Below are positions 51,315-59,721 of a DNA stretch of 64,000 nucleotides, in pieces. The first letter of the stretch is position 1, and the number at the start of each line of letters is the position of its first letter. The position numbers and the translations under genes are program-made. The notes beneath the pieces were generated by a model, which worked only from the letters and a program-made list of their open reading frames with translations, searched no databases and was not told the DNA's origin. The stretch comes from Lentibacter sp. XHP0401 (GTDB lineage: Bacteria > Pseudomonadota > Alphaproteobacteria > Rhodobacterales > Rhodobacteraceae): the NCBI RefSeq assembly GCF_025751535.1, contig NZ_JAOWLC010000004.1, forward strand, positions 186,001-250,000. Reading direction: 5' to 3'.

Positions 51315-53036
51315 ATGATGACAGGTTTGAAACGGGCGGCGCTTGTTGCGGTGCTTGGCTGTGCGGTGAGCGCACCGCTGCCGGCGGTGGCAGAGAGCTT
51401 CTCGGGAGCCTATCTGGCGGCACGTCAGGCACAGTATCTGAACGACTATGAAGCAGCGGCGCGCTATTTCACGGTTGCGTTGACACGTGACCCTTCAAAT
51501 ATCGAGATCATGGACGAGCTGATTTTGGCGCAGATCGCGCTGGGGCAGTTTGACCGGGCTGGCGCTGTCGCACGCAAGCTTGAGGCTGACGGGCACAGAA
51601 GCCAGGTCGGTCAAATGGCGCTTGCGGCGATTGAGGGTGCTGAAGAGAATTATGATGCGCTGATTGCACGCGTCGAAGACGAGCGCTTGATGGGCGAGTT
51701 GGTTGACGGGCTGGTGAAGGCCTGGGCGCTTGTCGGAAAGGGCGATATGAGCGCGGCACTGGCCGAGTTTGATGTTATTTCCGAAGAAAACGGCACGCGG
51801 GCTTTCGGGCATTATCACAAGGCACTCGCTCTGGCGCTTGTGGGCGACCTTGAGGGCGCGGAGGCGCTGTTTGGCGGAGCGCAGCCCGGCTCGATTATGC
51901 AATCGCGGCGCGGTTTGCTGACGCATGTGCAGATCCTGAGCCAGCTCGGGCGTAGCGAAGTGGCGCTTGAACAGCTCAAGGCGCGGTTTGGCGACACGCA
52001 AGACCCCGAGATTACGCAGATGAGTGACGTGCTGGAGGCGGGGGGCGATCTGAGATTTGATGTACTGCAAAGCCCGCGTGACGGGGTGGCCGAGGTTTTC
52101 TTTACAATAGCAGGCGCATTGGCTGTAGAGCCGCGTGGCACGGATACCTTGCTTTTTGCCCGCGTGGCACAGCACATGCGCCCCGATCTGGTTGATGCGA
52201 GCCTGCTTCTGGCGCAGCTCCTGGAAGATCAGGGGCAATATGAGGCCGCCGTGGCGGCTTACCGCTCTGTGCCCAACACGCACCCCGCTTTTTATGTGGC
52301 CGAGATGGGCCGCGCGGAAACGCTGCGTGAGGCAGGCAAGACGGATGCGGCCATCGAGGTGATGACAACGCTTGCCAAGACCTATGGAACCTTGCCTGTT
52401 GTGCAGAGTGCCATGGGAGATTTGCTGCGCGGGGAAGAGCGCTTTGAAGAAGCTATTGCGGCCTATGACCGCTCGCTTGCGCTTTGGGACGGGCGAGAAA
52501 ATACCGATTGGCGCACCTATTACGCGCGCGGGATTGTGCACGAACGTCTCGACAAATGGGAGCAGGCGGAAGCCGATTTTCGTGCGGCCCTGGCGATCAG
52601 TCCGGGGGAGCCGAATGTGCTGAACTATCTCGGCTACTCGCTTGTCGAACATCATACGAAGCTTGATGAAGCGCTTGAAATGATCGAACAGGCTGTCGCT
52701 GCGCGGCCACAGAGCGGTTATATTATCGACAGTTTGGGTTGGGCGCTGTTCCGCCTTGGACGCTATGAAGAGGCTGTGCCGCATATGGAGCGGGCCGCCG
52801 AGCTTATGTCGATTGATCCTGTGGTGAATGACCATCTGGGCGATGTTTACTGGGCTGTCGGGCGCAAGCTTGAGGCCGAGTTTCAGTGGAAGCGTGCGCT
52901 TTCGTTTATCGACCATGGTGAAGTGAGCCAGGATGCAGACCCTGAGCGCATTCGCCGCAAGCTTGAGGTCGGACTGGACAAGGTTCTGGAAGACGAGGGC
53001 GCAAAGGCACTTGAGCTTGTGAATGACGAGAGTTGA
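51315..53036 (+). CDS. periplasmic TPR-repeat protein
   Basis: A 573-residue protein with a signal peptide ending about residue 26 (APLPAVAES) and a series of TPR-like helical pairs through most of its length; the clearest are near residues 330-360, 430-460 and 470-520 (VLNYLGYSLVEHHTKLDEAL, GWALFRLGRYEEAVPHMERA). Such proteins act as scaffolds in envelope biogenesis. The final 14 bases overlap the start of ispE, an odd but common link in Rhodobacterales. Confidence 0.85.
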   Translation: MMTGLKRAALVAVLGCAVSAPLPAVAESFSGAYLAARQAQYLNDYEAAARYFTVALTRDPSNIEIMDELILAQIALGQFDRAGAVARKLEADGHRSQVGQMALAAIEGAEENYDALIARVEDERLMGELVDGLVKAWALVGKGDMSAALAEFDVISEENGTRAFGHYHKALALALVGDLEGAEALFGGAQPGSIMQSRRGLLTHVQILSQLGRSEVALEQLKARFGDTQDPEITQMSDVLEAGGDLRFDVLQSPRDGVAEVFFTIAGALAVEPRGTDTLLFARVAQHMRPDLVDASLLLAQLLEDQGQYEAAVAAYRSVPNTHPAFYVAEMGRAETLREAGKTDAAIEVMTTLAKTYGTLPVVQSAMGDLLRGEERFEEAIAAYDRSLALWDGRENTDWRTYYARGIVHERLDKWEQAEADFRAALAISPGEPNVLNYLGYSLVEHHTKLDEALEMIEQAVAARPQSGYIIDSLGWALFRLGRYEEAVPHMERAAELMSIDPVVNDHLGDVYWAVGRKLEAEFQWKRALSFIDHGEVSQDADPERIRRKLEVGLDKVLEDEGAKALELVNDES

Positions 53037-53853
53037 AGAGGCTTTTGCGCCGGCCAAAGTAAACCTTGCGCTGCATGTCACAGGGCAGCGGGCTGATGGC
53101 TATCATCTGCTGGAAAGCCTCGTGGTTTTTGCAAACATAGGTGATTGCGTGACTGCGCGACTGGCTGATGAGCCAAGCCTGCATGTCCATGGCCCGCTGG
53201 CGGCGGGTGTGCCAACCGGCCCCGGGAATCTTGTGCTGAAGGCGGCCGCATGGGCGGGGCATGACGCTGCGTTTGAGCTTGAGAAAAACTTGCCTGCGGC
53301 GGCAGGGATTGGCGGCGGCTCTTCGGATGCGGCGGCGGCTTTACGCGCGCTTGAGGCTCTGACGGGGCGGGCCGTGGATGTGACCCGACTGGCCGAGTTG
53401 GGCGCGGATCTGCCTGTTTGCTATTTTGGCCGATCCTGCCTGATGCGCGGCGTCGGAGAGCAGGTTGAGGGCGTTGCGCTTCCAAGGGTGCCCGCTGTTT
53501 TGGCCAATCCGCGCGTCGAGGTGGCGACACCGAAAGTGTTTGCTGCGCTGGCGCTTAAAGACAATCCGCCGATGCCCGTGTTGCCTGTGCTTGACGATGT
53601 CTCCGCGTTGGTTGCTTTTCTGGCCAATGAAACCCGAAACGACCTTGAAGCCCCTGCGCTTGCACTTGCGCCTGTCATTGGCGAGGTGATTGACCGTCTT
53701 TGGGCTTTGGAGGGCGCACGGCTTGCGCGCATGTCGGGTTCGGGGGCCACCTGCTTTGCGCTGTTTGACGAGATCGGCGCAGCAGAGAAGGCCGCCGCTG
53801 ACCTGAAAGCGCAAAAGCCCGACTGGTGGATAAGCGCGGTTTGGCTCAGTTGA
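53023..53853 (+). CDS. ispE: 4-diphosphocytidyl-2-C-methyl-D-erythritol kinase
   Basis: A 276-residue GHMP kinase of the non-mevalonate isoprenoid pathway, phosphorylating CDP-ME. Motifs: AFAPAKVNLALHVTGQRADG at 7-26, PAAAGIGGGSSDAAAAL near 90-106, and RMSGSGATCFALFD near 230. Length fits. It overlaps the TPR protein by 14 bases; the ATG at 53023 gives the usual N-terminus. Confidence 0.95.
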   Translation: MTRVEEAFAPAKVNLALHVTGQRADGYHLLESLVVFANIGDCVTARLADEPSLHVHGPLAAGVPTGPGNLVLKAAAWAGHDAAFELEKNLPAAAGIGGGSSDAAAALRALEALTGRAVDVTRLAELGADLPVCYFGRSCLMRGVGEQVEGVALPRVPAVLANPRVEVATPKVFAALALKDNPPMPVLPVLDDVSALVAFLANETRNDLEAPALALAPVIGEVIDRLWALEGARLARMSGSGATCFALFDEIGAAEKAAADLKAQKPDWWISAVWLS

Positions 53854-53924
53854 AAGAAATCTGGCGCAGAACTTGCAACCGAGCGGTGAAAGGTTACGTT
53901 TAGATTGAATAGAGGATTCGCGCT

Positions 53925-54263
53925 ATGCCAAAGCTCATCAAGCTCTACATCGTCAATGTTGCCATCGGGTTCGCGCTCGCCGGGCTGTTTGTCGGGATGC
54001 TGCTGTGGTTCAATATCGCAAACCTCTGGCACCTTGTGAGCCATTCGGACAAAGGCCTGTTGGCCGTGATCATTTTGTGGATTTCAAACGGGATTATCTT
54101 TGCGGGCGTTCAGTTTGGAATTGCTGTGATGCGCATGAAGGACGATGATGACGACGAGCCGCGCGGAGGCAATAAAGCCCCGAGCCTTGTGCATCTTGCC
54201 GAGCCTGTGCTTGTGCGCGTGAAGGCCAAGCCAAACATGCAGGAACAGTCGCGCCGCTACTGA
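53925..54263 (+). CDS. two-helix membrane protein of unknown function
   Basis: A 112-residue protein with two transmembrane helices (residues 8-30 and 42-66) and an acidic DDDDDEPRG patch near 72-80, then a basic tail. Similar small proteins occur widely in Rhodobacterales next to housekeeping genes. The start MPKLIKLYIV is preceded by a GAGGA-like site. No function can be offered from sequence. Confidence 0.75.
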   Translation: MPKLIKLYIVNVAIGFALAGLFVGMLLWFNIANLWHLVSHSDKGLLAVIILWISNGIIFAGVQFGIAVMRMKDDDDDEPRGGNKAPSLVHLAEPVLVRVKAKPNMQEQSRRY

Positions 54264-54548
54264 GCCGAATTTTCATCCCTGAAGAGTAGTAAAGTGACGG
54301 AACCACCGCAACCGTTGGGTTATCTCATTCCCGAGGACCTGTATGTACAGGTGGGCGTCAGGTAACATGGCCAGGGCCATGACAGAGCCAACTCCCTCGG
54401 AATGCTTAAGGCCACCGGAATGCAACCGTAAAACGAGAAGGGCAGAAGCCGTCTTCTCATAGGTAGGGCTTGCGGAGGCTGCGCGCAAGTGGGCGAATGT
54501 GGCATTTTGGGGTTGATTGGTGTTCTCTTTTTGTTCAAGCTTGAGTCC
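54264..54548. other. unassigned structured gap before mmcB
   Basis: About 285 bases without a convincing gene. It contains strong hairpins: ACCTGT/ACAGGT (54338-54353), CATGGC/GCCATG near 54365-54382, an ATTCC-GAGG arm matched by CCTCGGAAT enclosing both, and GAGAAGGGC pairing with GCC-CTTCTC near 54436-54460. A GTG at 54294 opens a short frame (24 codons) that ends in a stop. It may be a structured RNA or a decayed gene; I could not name it. Confidence 0.3.
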
Positions 54549-54989
54549 ATGGATGAACTCCCCCCTTTTATGCAGGCAGGCCAGCTTCTGGCGCGTGGTG
54601 TGTGCCGACATTTACTAAGCCACAATTTCACGTCACTGGAAGAGTTTGTGCCCGAACGCGGCAAGCGCGTGGATGTTATGGCGCTGGGCCCCAAGGGCGA
54701 GATCTGGGTGATTGAATGCAAATCATGCCGTGAGGACTACATGGCCGATCACAAGTGGCGGGGCTATCTGGAGTGGTGCGACCGCTTTTTCTGGGCGGTC
54801 GATGCACAGTTCCCGCTTGAGCTTTTGCCAGACGAAACGGGGCTGATCATGGCGGATGCGTATGGCGCGGAAGTCGTGCGGATGGGCCCCGAGAGCAAGC
54901 TTGCCGCCGCGCGGCGCAAGAAAATCACGCTGAAGTTTGCCCGCGACGTGGCGCTGCGCCACCAAAGGCTGCGGGATCCGAGGGCTTAG
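54549..54989 (+). CDS. mmcB: MmcB family DNA repair protein
   Basis: A 146-residue protein of the MmcB family, a nuclease-like fold first described in Caulobacter with ImuA/ImuB translesion repair. Features: LLSHNFTSLEEFVPERGKRV near 22-41, an IECKSCREDYMADHKWRGYL region near 54-73 (E-x-K nuclease-like signature), and WCDRFFWAVDAQFP near 75-88. ATG 54549 is chosen; the upstream frame lacks protein character. It converges with the small DUF6324-like gene by four bases. Confidence 0.85.
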   Translation: MDELPPFMQAGQLLARGVCRHLLSHNFTSLEEFVPERGKRVDVMALGPKGEIWVIECKSCREDYMADHKWRGYLEWCDRFFWAVDAQFPLELLPDETGLIMADAYGAEVVRMGPESKLAAARRKKITLKFARDVALRHQRLRDPRA

Positions 54990-55165
54990 CCGGATATGGC
55001 TTTTGCTGCGGCAAGAATCTCTTCGGCGATTTCCTCCGCCTCTTCAGGCGTGAAGTCCATCGGGATTTCGACGCCGCCAGCTTCGACGAAAATACGCACC
55101 ATGCCCTGATCTGTTGGGCCGATCTGCATATTGGCTTCGATGTCGCGTTCGGTGTTGATGCCCAT
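54986..55165 (-). CDS. small conserved protein (DUF6324-like)
   Basis: A 59-residue acidic protein: MGINTERDIEANMQIGPTDQ then GMVRIFVEAGGVEIPMDFTP and an EAEEIAEEILAAAKA helix. The pattern matches a conserved Rhodobacterales small protein family that I know as DUF6324. It has no cysteine or membrane helix. AGGAGAGC lies upstream of the ATG. Function unknown. Confidence 0.8.
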   Translation of the reverse strand: MGINTERDIEANMQIGPTDQGMVRIFVEAGGVEIPMDFTPEEAEEIAEEILAAAKAISG

Positions 55166-55243
55166 GGTGGCTCTCCTTCGTTGCGTATTGGAGCTAGCGA
55201 GTTTTTAGTTGTGATGCAAGCGGACTAGAGGCAGGCTTAGGCT

Positions 55244-55726
55244 ATGAGCGAGATCACTTTGAGAGAGTTTCATCCGGATGATGCAGGCTGGCTGGCCACG
55301 CAGCATGGTATACTTTACACGCGCGATGAGGGGTTTGATGCGAGTTTCGAGATTTTGGTGGCCGAGATTCTTGCGGACTTTATTCGCAACCACGACCCGG
55401 TCTGCGAGCGCGGTTGGATCGCGGAGCAGGATGGTGTGCGCCTCGGCTCGATCTTTTGTGTGAGGCTGGATGGGCAAACCGCTAAGCTTCGATTGTTTTT
55501 GCTGATGCCTGAGGCACGCGGCAAAGGGTTGGGGCGGCGACTTTTGAGCGAATGTATGAGTTATGCTAAATCCAAGGGCTACACGCGGATGCAGCTTTGG
55601 ACCCATGAGAGCCACAAGGCGGCCTGCGCGCTCTATGCCAAAACGGGGTGGAGCCTTGTTTCTTCAAAAGCGGTACACAGTTTCGGAGCCGACAGGATAG
55701 AACAAAGCTGGGAAATTGGTCTTTAA
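55244..55726 (+). CDS. GNAT-family N-acetyltransferase
   Basis: A 160-residue acetyltransferase with the acetyl-CoA motif EARGKGLGRRLLSE (R/Q-x-x-G-x-G/A) near residues 89-102 and the helix KGYTRMQLWTHESHKAACAL near 110-128 followed by YAKTGW. It uses acetyl-CoA to modify an amine; the substrate is not inferable. Single gene between the DUF6324-like gene and tRNA-His. Confidence 0.9.
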   Translation: MSEITLREFHPDDAGWLATQHGILYTRDEGFDASFEILVAEILADFIRNHDPVCERGWIAEQDGVRLGSIFCVRLDGQTAKLRLFLLMPEARGKGLGRRLLSECMSYAKSKGYTRMQLWTHESHKAACALYAKTGWSLVSSKAVHSFGADRIEQSWEIGL

Positions 55727-55769
55727 GGCTCTTGCATTCGTGCGAATGGAAAGTTAAATCACCCCCAAT

Positions 55770-55846
55770 GCCGCCTTAGCTCAGTTGGTTAGAGCACTGG
55801 TTTGTGGAACCAGGGGTCCCCCGTTCGAGCCGGGGAGGCGGTACCA
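55770..55846 (+). tRNA. tRNA-His (GTG)
   Basis: A 77-base cloverleaf with encoded CCA. Acceptor stem GCCGCCT pairs with AGGCGGT, the last pair being G1:U72; anticodon loop TTGTGGA with anticodon GTG; T loop GTTCGAGC. Most bacteria encode an extra G-1 pairing with C73; here the discriminator is A73 and no G-1 is present, the alphaproteobacterial form recognised by their distinct HisRS. Confidence 0.96.
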
Positions 55847-56164
55847 TCACTCCCCCGTTGATAGCTTGATCTCTTGAAGAAGCGTCGCACCGTCGCGCGC
55901 GAAGATCAGGATTCGCTCGTCTTCCGTGACCACGGCAAACCAGCTTTCACCTTGGGTGAAGGCTTGGGCTTTTGTGCCTTCGGGCAGGGTGATGCGCGAG
56001 GGCAGCGGCGGAACATCGGCTTGCAAGCGGATGACAAGCAGGGCAATGACCGCTACAAGCCCGACAATCATCACCCCTGCGAGGGCCGTTACCAAAAGTT
56101 TGAGGTAGCGCACGAGGCTCGGGTCGACTTCAACTTGCTCAAAGCCTTCGGGGGTTTCACTCAT
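55847..56164 (-). CDS. small membrane protein (DUF6476-like)
   Basis: A 105-residue protein with one transmembrane helix (residues 23-46) and a C-terminal part with LPSRITLPEGTKAQAFTQGE and FAVVTEDERILIFARDG. The shape matches a small Rhodobacterales family known to me as DUF6476. Its end abuts the tRNA-His 3' end and its start overlaps the divergent rluD start. Confidence 0.8.
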   Translation of the reverse strand: MSETPEGFEQVEVDPSLVRYLKLLVTALAGVMIVGLVAVIALLVIRLQADVPPLPSRITLPEGTKAQAFTQGESWFAVVTEDERILIFARDGATLLQEIKLSTGE

Positions 56165-57200
56165 GGCCGATGCCTCGCTAGAATTCAGGATCCTGGAAGA
56201 TCCGCCTGCCCGCCTTGATAAGGCGCTTTCGCGCGATGTGCCAGAGGCCGCTTCGCTCAGCCGCACGCGGCTGGCGCGGCTGATGGAGCAAGGCGCAGTG
56301 AAGGTGAACGGCGCCGTGGCGAGCAACCCCAAGGCCAAGGTTGCCGAGGGCGACTTGGTGCAGATCGTGCTGGAAGCAGCGGAAGAGAGCCACATCCAGC
56401 CGCAAGAGATTGCGCTTGAAGTGGTCTATGAAGACGAGGCTTTGGTGGTGGTCAACAAGCCTGCGGGTATGGTTGTGCACCCTGCGCCCGGCACACCGGA
56501 CGGTACATTGGTGAATGCTTTGATGCATCATTGCGGCACTTCTCTGAGTGGGGTGGGCGGTGTGGCACGCCCCGGGATTGTGCACAGGATTGACAAGGAT
56601 ACGAGCGGACTTCTGGTTGTGGCCAAGTCTGATGTGGCCCACCACGGGCTTGCAGCACAGTTTGAGAAGCACACTGTCGAGCGGCACTACCGTGCGCTTG
56701 TTTATGGCGTGCCTGATGCGTCAGACCCTCGTTTGCGTGGCACAAAGGGTGTGAGCTTTGAGCAGGGTGGGGTTATGAAAATCCAGACCCAGCTTGCGCG
56801 CCACAAGCACGACAGGCAGCGTCAGGCCGTATTTTTTGAAGGTGGGCGCCATGCGGTGACGCGGGCGCGCGTTGTTGAAAGCTTTGGCTCCCCTGAAAGT
56901 CTATCGCTTGTTGATTGCTGGCTTGAAACGGGACGCACCCATCAGATCAGGGTGCATATGGCCCACGCTGGCCACGGGCTTGTGGGCGATCCTGTTTATG
57001 GCGGTAAGCGGAAGTTGAGCGAAAAGGCTTTTGGCGCGGGGGCCGCGGCGGCTGTGAAAGGGTTTGACCGTCAGGCGCTTCATGCCGCGAGCCTTGGATT
57101 TGAGCATCCTGTCAGTGGCGAGATGCTGCGGTTCGAGGCGGAGTTGCCCGAAGATATGGCAGCTTTGATAGCTGTGCTCGCGAGTGAGCGCGCAAACTGA
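56163..57200 (+). CDS. rluD: 23S rRNA pseudouridine synthase, RluD family
   Basis: A 345-residue pseudouridine synthase acting on 23S rRNA (1911/1915/1917 in E. coli). An S4 domain occupies residues 16-70 (ARLDKALSRDVPEA, RTRLARLMEQGAVKVNG), followed by the catalytic motif IVHRIDKDTSGLLVVAKSD near 138-156 with the active Asp, and ETGRTHQIRVHMAH near 256-269. The start ATG at 56163 forms part of the CATG shared with the divergent small membrane protein gene. Confidence 0.95.
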   Translation: MADASLEFRILEDPPARLDKALSRDVPEAASLSRTRLARLMEQGAVKVNGAVASNPKAKVAEGDLVQIVLEAAEESHIQPQEIALEVVYEDEALVVVNKPAGMVVHPAPGTPDGTLVNALMHHCGTSLSGVGGVARPGIVHRIDKDTSGLLVVAKSDVAHHGLAAQFEKHTVERHYRALVYGVPDASDPRLRGTKGVSFEQGGVMKIQTQLARHKHDRQRQAVFFEGGRHAVTRARVVESFGSPESLSLVDCWLETGRTHQIRVHMAHAGHGLVGDPVYGGKRKLSEKAFGAGAAAAVKGFDRQALHAASLGFEHPVSGEMLRFEAELPEDMAALIAVLASERAN

Positions 57201-57239
57201 GCCGAAATATGCCCATCGCGGGCGGAGCACCTGTCATAT

Positions 57240-57268
57240 TGATCCCAAATGCGTGAAGCTGCGTAACA
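57240..57268 (+). promoter_or_regulatory. RpoE-like promoter upstream of rpoH
   Basis: TGATCC at 57240-57245, an 18-base spacer, and TAACA at 57264-57268 closely match the Rhodobacter RpoE promoter pattern (TGATCC-N18-TAAGA as I know it). It would place a start 115-120 bases upstream of rpoH and suggests control by oxidative (singlet-oxygen-type) stress. One base differs in the -10. Confidence 0.4.
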
Positions 57269-57319
57269 AATCTGGGAATTTTCCGCCGAGTGCTTAGGTT
57301 GACCTTCAAGAATGCTGAT

Positions 57320-57349
57320 CTTGAAACCACGCTTCAGCGAACCTAAATT
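57320..57349 (+). promoter_or_regulatory. sigma70/RpoH-like promoter upstream of rpoH
   Basis: TTGAAA at 57321-57326, 17 bases, and TAAATT at 57344-57349 form a housekeeping-like promoter. Preceded by C it also reads CTTGAA-N17-CTAAAT, similar to heat-shock promoters, so rpoH may be autoregulated. The distance to the start codon (38 bases) is reasonable, leaving a leader of about 30 bases that contains GGGAGGGG as ribosome binding site. Confidence 0.4.
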
Positions 57350-57387
57350 AATGTTAAGCCCTGTTACATAATGGGAGGGGACAGAAC

Positions 57388-58284
57388 ATGAGTAACTACA
57401 AGAATTTACCGGCGCCAACGCCAGAAGGCGGGTTGAACCGCTATATGCAGGAGATCCGCAAGTTTCCACTGTTGGAGCCAGAAGAAGAATATATGCTCGC
57501 CAAACGCTGGGTTGAGCAGGAAGACCCTGAAGCGGCGCACCGTATGGTGACATCGCATTTGCGTCTCGCTGCCAAGATTGCCATGGGCTATCGCGGCTAT
57601 GGCCTGCCACAGGCCGAAGTGATTTCGGAGGCCAACGTGGGCCTCATGCAGGCTGTGAAACGGTTCGATCCTGAAAAGGGCTTCCGCCTTGCGACCTATG
57701 CGATGTGGTGGATTCGGGCGAGCATTCAGGAATATGTCCTGCGCTCGTGGAGCCTTGTGAAGCTCGGGACGACATCGGCGCAAAAGAAGCTGTTTTTCAA
57801 CCTGCGCAAAGCAAAATCCCGGATTGGTGCGCTTGAAGAAGGGGATATGCGCCCCGAAAATGTGCAGCGGATTGCGACAGATCTTGGTGTAACCGAGGAT
57901 GAAGTGATCTCGATGAACCGCCGCCTTTCGGGCGGGGATGCTTCGCTCAACGCTACGGTCGGGTCCGAGGGTGAAGGAACGATGCAGTGGCAGGACTGGC
58001 TTGAGGATGAAGACGCAGACCAGGCTGGCGACTATGAAGCGCGCGACGAGTTGACAGCGCGCCGCGAGCTTCTGGCCGAGGCGATGGATGTGCTTAACGA
58101 GCGTGAGAAAGATATTCTAACGCAGCGCCGTTTGTCCGAGGAAACTATCACGCTAGAAGATCTTTCAAGCCAGTATGATGTGAGCCGTGAGCGTATTCGC
58201 CAAATTGAAGTTCGCGCGTTTGAGAAACTTCAAAAGCGTATGCGTGATTTGGCAAAAGATCGTGGGATGCTCGCCAACGCCTGA
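57388..58284 (+). CDS. rpoH: RNA polymerase sigma factor RpoH
   Basis: A 298-residue heat-shock sigma factor. Region 2 motifs VTSHLRLAAKIAMGYRGYGL near 52-71, ISEANVGLMQAVKRFDPEKG near 76-95 and FRLATYAMWWIRASIQEYVL near 96-115 are followed by the RpoH box AQKKLFFNLRKAKS near 130. Region 4 ends with LSSQYDVSRERIRQIEVRAF. Context downstream of rluD is that of the Rhodobacterales RpoHI. Two promoter-like signals stand upstream. Confidence 0.96.
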   Translation: MSNYKNLPAPTPEGGLNRYMQEIRKFPLLEPEEEYMLAKRWVEQEDPEAAHRMVTSHLRLAAKIAMGYRGYGLPQAEVISEANVGLMQAVKRFDPEKGFRLATYAMWWIRASIQEYVLRSWSLVKLGTTSAQKKLFFNLRKAKSRIGALEEGDMRPENVQRIATDLGVTEDEVISMNRRLSGGDASLNATVGSEGEGTMQWQDWLEDEDADQAGDYEARDELTARRELLAEAMDVLNEREKDILTQRRLSEETITLEDLSSQYDVSRERIRQIEVRAFEKLQKRMRDLAKDRGMLANA

Positions 58285-58315
58285 AACTTGAACTGTTTTG
58301 GCTTCTTCTGTTTGA

Positions 58316-58382
58316 AAATACCTCGGGGTTGCGGGGGCTGGCCCCCGCAACGGTCGGGTTTTCGCGAAGCGAAAATTCGAAA
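58316..58382. repeat. paired-hairpin intergenic repeat, copy 2
   Basis: AAAATACCTCGG, then TTGCGGGGG/CCCCCGCAA (58329-58350) and TTTTCGC-GAA-GCGAAAA with extended pairing (about 58354-58380). It mirrors the element at 31211 in order and core bases and again lies between convergent genes (rpoH and purD), supporting a bidirectional terminator repeat. The first hairpin loop is CTGG. Confidence 0.7.
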
Positions 58383-59648
58383 TCAGCTTAGAGCACGCCA
58401 GCCGATATCCGTGCGGAAGAACCCTTCGGGCCAGTCAATCTCTGCTATCATGGCGTAGGCCAGCTTATGCGCTGCATCAAGCGTATCCGCCCGCGCGGTG
58501 ACAGCGAGGACACGCCCACCAACGGCTGTGATTTCATTACCTGACATTGCGGTTCCGGCATGAAAGACCATTTGCGAGCTGGATTGCGGGAGGGTCTCCA
58601 GGCCTTTGATCAGGGTGCCTTTTTCATAAGAAGAAGGATAGCCCTTCGCGGCCATGACTACTGTAAGCGCGTGGTCGTCTGCCCAATGCACCTTTGCCTC
58701 TGACAAACGCCCTTCGGCGGCGGCTTGGATGTGGTCAAAAGCCTGCGCGCCGAGGCGCATCATCAGAACCTGACACTCGGGGTCGCCAAAGCGGGCGTTG
58801 TATTCGACAAGACGGGGCTGGCCATCTTTGATCATCAGGCCAACGAACAACACGCCTTGGTAGGGTGTGCCGCGCTTGGCCATTTCACGCAGGGTGGGGC
58901 GCACGATCTCGTCCATGGTTTTGGCGATGATATCGTTGGTCATCACGGGAGCGGGGGAGTAAGCGCCCATGCCGCCAGTGTTCGGGCCCGTATCACCTTC
59001 GCCGACGCGTTTGTGGTCTTGGGCCGTGCCGAGCGGGAGTGCTTCCTCGCCATCGCAGAGCACAAAGAAGCTGGCTTCTTCGCCGTCCATGAACTCCTCA
59101 ATCACAACTTCCGCACCCGCGTCGCCAAGGCTTCCGCCGAACATGTCGTCGACAGCTTCAAGGGCTTCTTCAAGCGTCATCGCCACGACAACGCCTTTGC
59201 CTGCAGCAAGACCGTCGGCTTTGATCACGATGGGCGCGCCTTGGGCCTCGACATAGGCCCGCGCGGGAGCGGCTTCTTTGAAATGGGCATACCCTGCTGT
59301 GGGCGCGCCCGATGCGTCGCAAATTTCTTTGGTGAAGGCTTTGGAGGCTTCAAGCTGTGCGGCGGCGGCGCTTGGGCCGAAGGTGAGGATACCTGCGGCG
59401 CGCAGAGTGTCAGACACACCAGCGGCCAGCGGTGCTTCTGGGCCGATAATGACAAAGTCGATGGCTTCGTTCCGGGCAAACTCGACAACTGCTGCGCCAT
59501 CGTTGATGTCGAGCGGAATGCAGGTGGCCAGCTCGGCGATGCCTGCGTTTCCGGGGGCGACGAAGAGTTTGTCACACTTGGGGTTTTGCGCGGTGGCCCA
59601 TGCTAGGGCATGTTCGCGACCTCCGCTTCCAAGAATAAGGATGTTCAT
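58383..59648 (-). CDS. purD: phosphoribosylamine-glycine ligase
   Basis: A 421-residue ATP-grasp enzyme forming glycinamide ribonucleotide in purine synthesis. Family motifs: MNILILGSGGREHALAW at 1-17, IGPEAPLAAGVSDTLRAAG near 66, VVAMTLEEALEAVDDM near 156, HKRVGEGDTGPNTGGMGAY near 215, and LVEYNARFGDPECQVLM near 282. Start ATG 59648; the longer frame extends into antisense of xseA. It diverges from xseA with 73 bases between starts. Confidence 0.96.
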   Translation of the reverse strand: MNILILGSGGREHALAWATAQNPKCDKLFVAPGNAGIAELATCIPLDINDGAAVVEFARNEAIDFVIIGPEAPLAAGVSDTLRAAGILTFGPSAAAAQLEASKAFTKEICDASGAPTAGYAHFKEAAPARAYVEAQGAPIVIKADGLAAGKGVVVAMTLEEALEAVDDMFGGSLGDAGAEVVIEEFMDGEEASFFVLCDGEEALPLGTAQDHKRVGEGDTGPNTGGMGAYSPAPVMTNDIIAKTMDEIVRPTLREMAKRGTPYQGVLFVGLMIKDGQPRLVEYNARFGDPECQVLMMRLGAQAFDHIQAAAEGRLSEAKVHWADDHALTVVMAAKGYPSSYEKGTLIKGLETLPQSSSQMVFHAGTAMSGNEITAVGGRVLAVTARADTLDAAHKLAYAMIAEIDWPEGFFRTDIGWRALS

Positions 59649-59721
59649 GGGCGCAACTCCTGCTTGGCCTTCGTTGGCCAGCGTTCTAAGCTGGCGGGCA
59701 ACGAGATACAAGCGAGGCGAA

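Noticed and set aside
54273-54721. Minus-strand frames of 112 and 133 codons in the structured gap before mmcB
   Set aside because: They run into mmcB antisense and lack protein-like features or a ribosome binding site; the gap is reported as unassigned instead.
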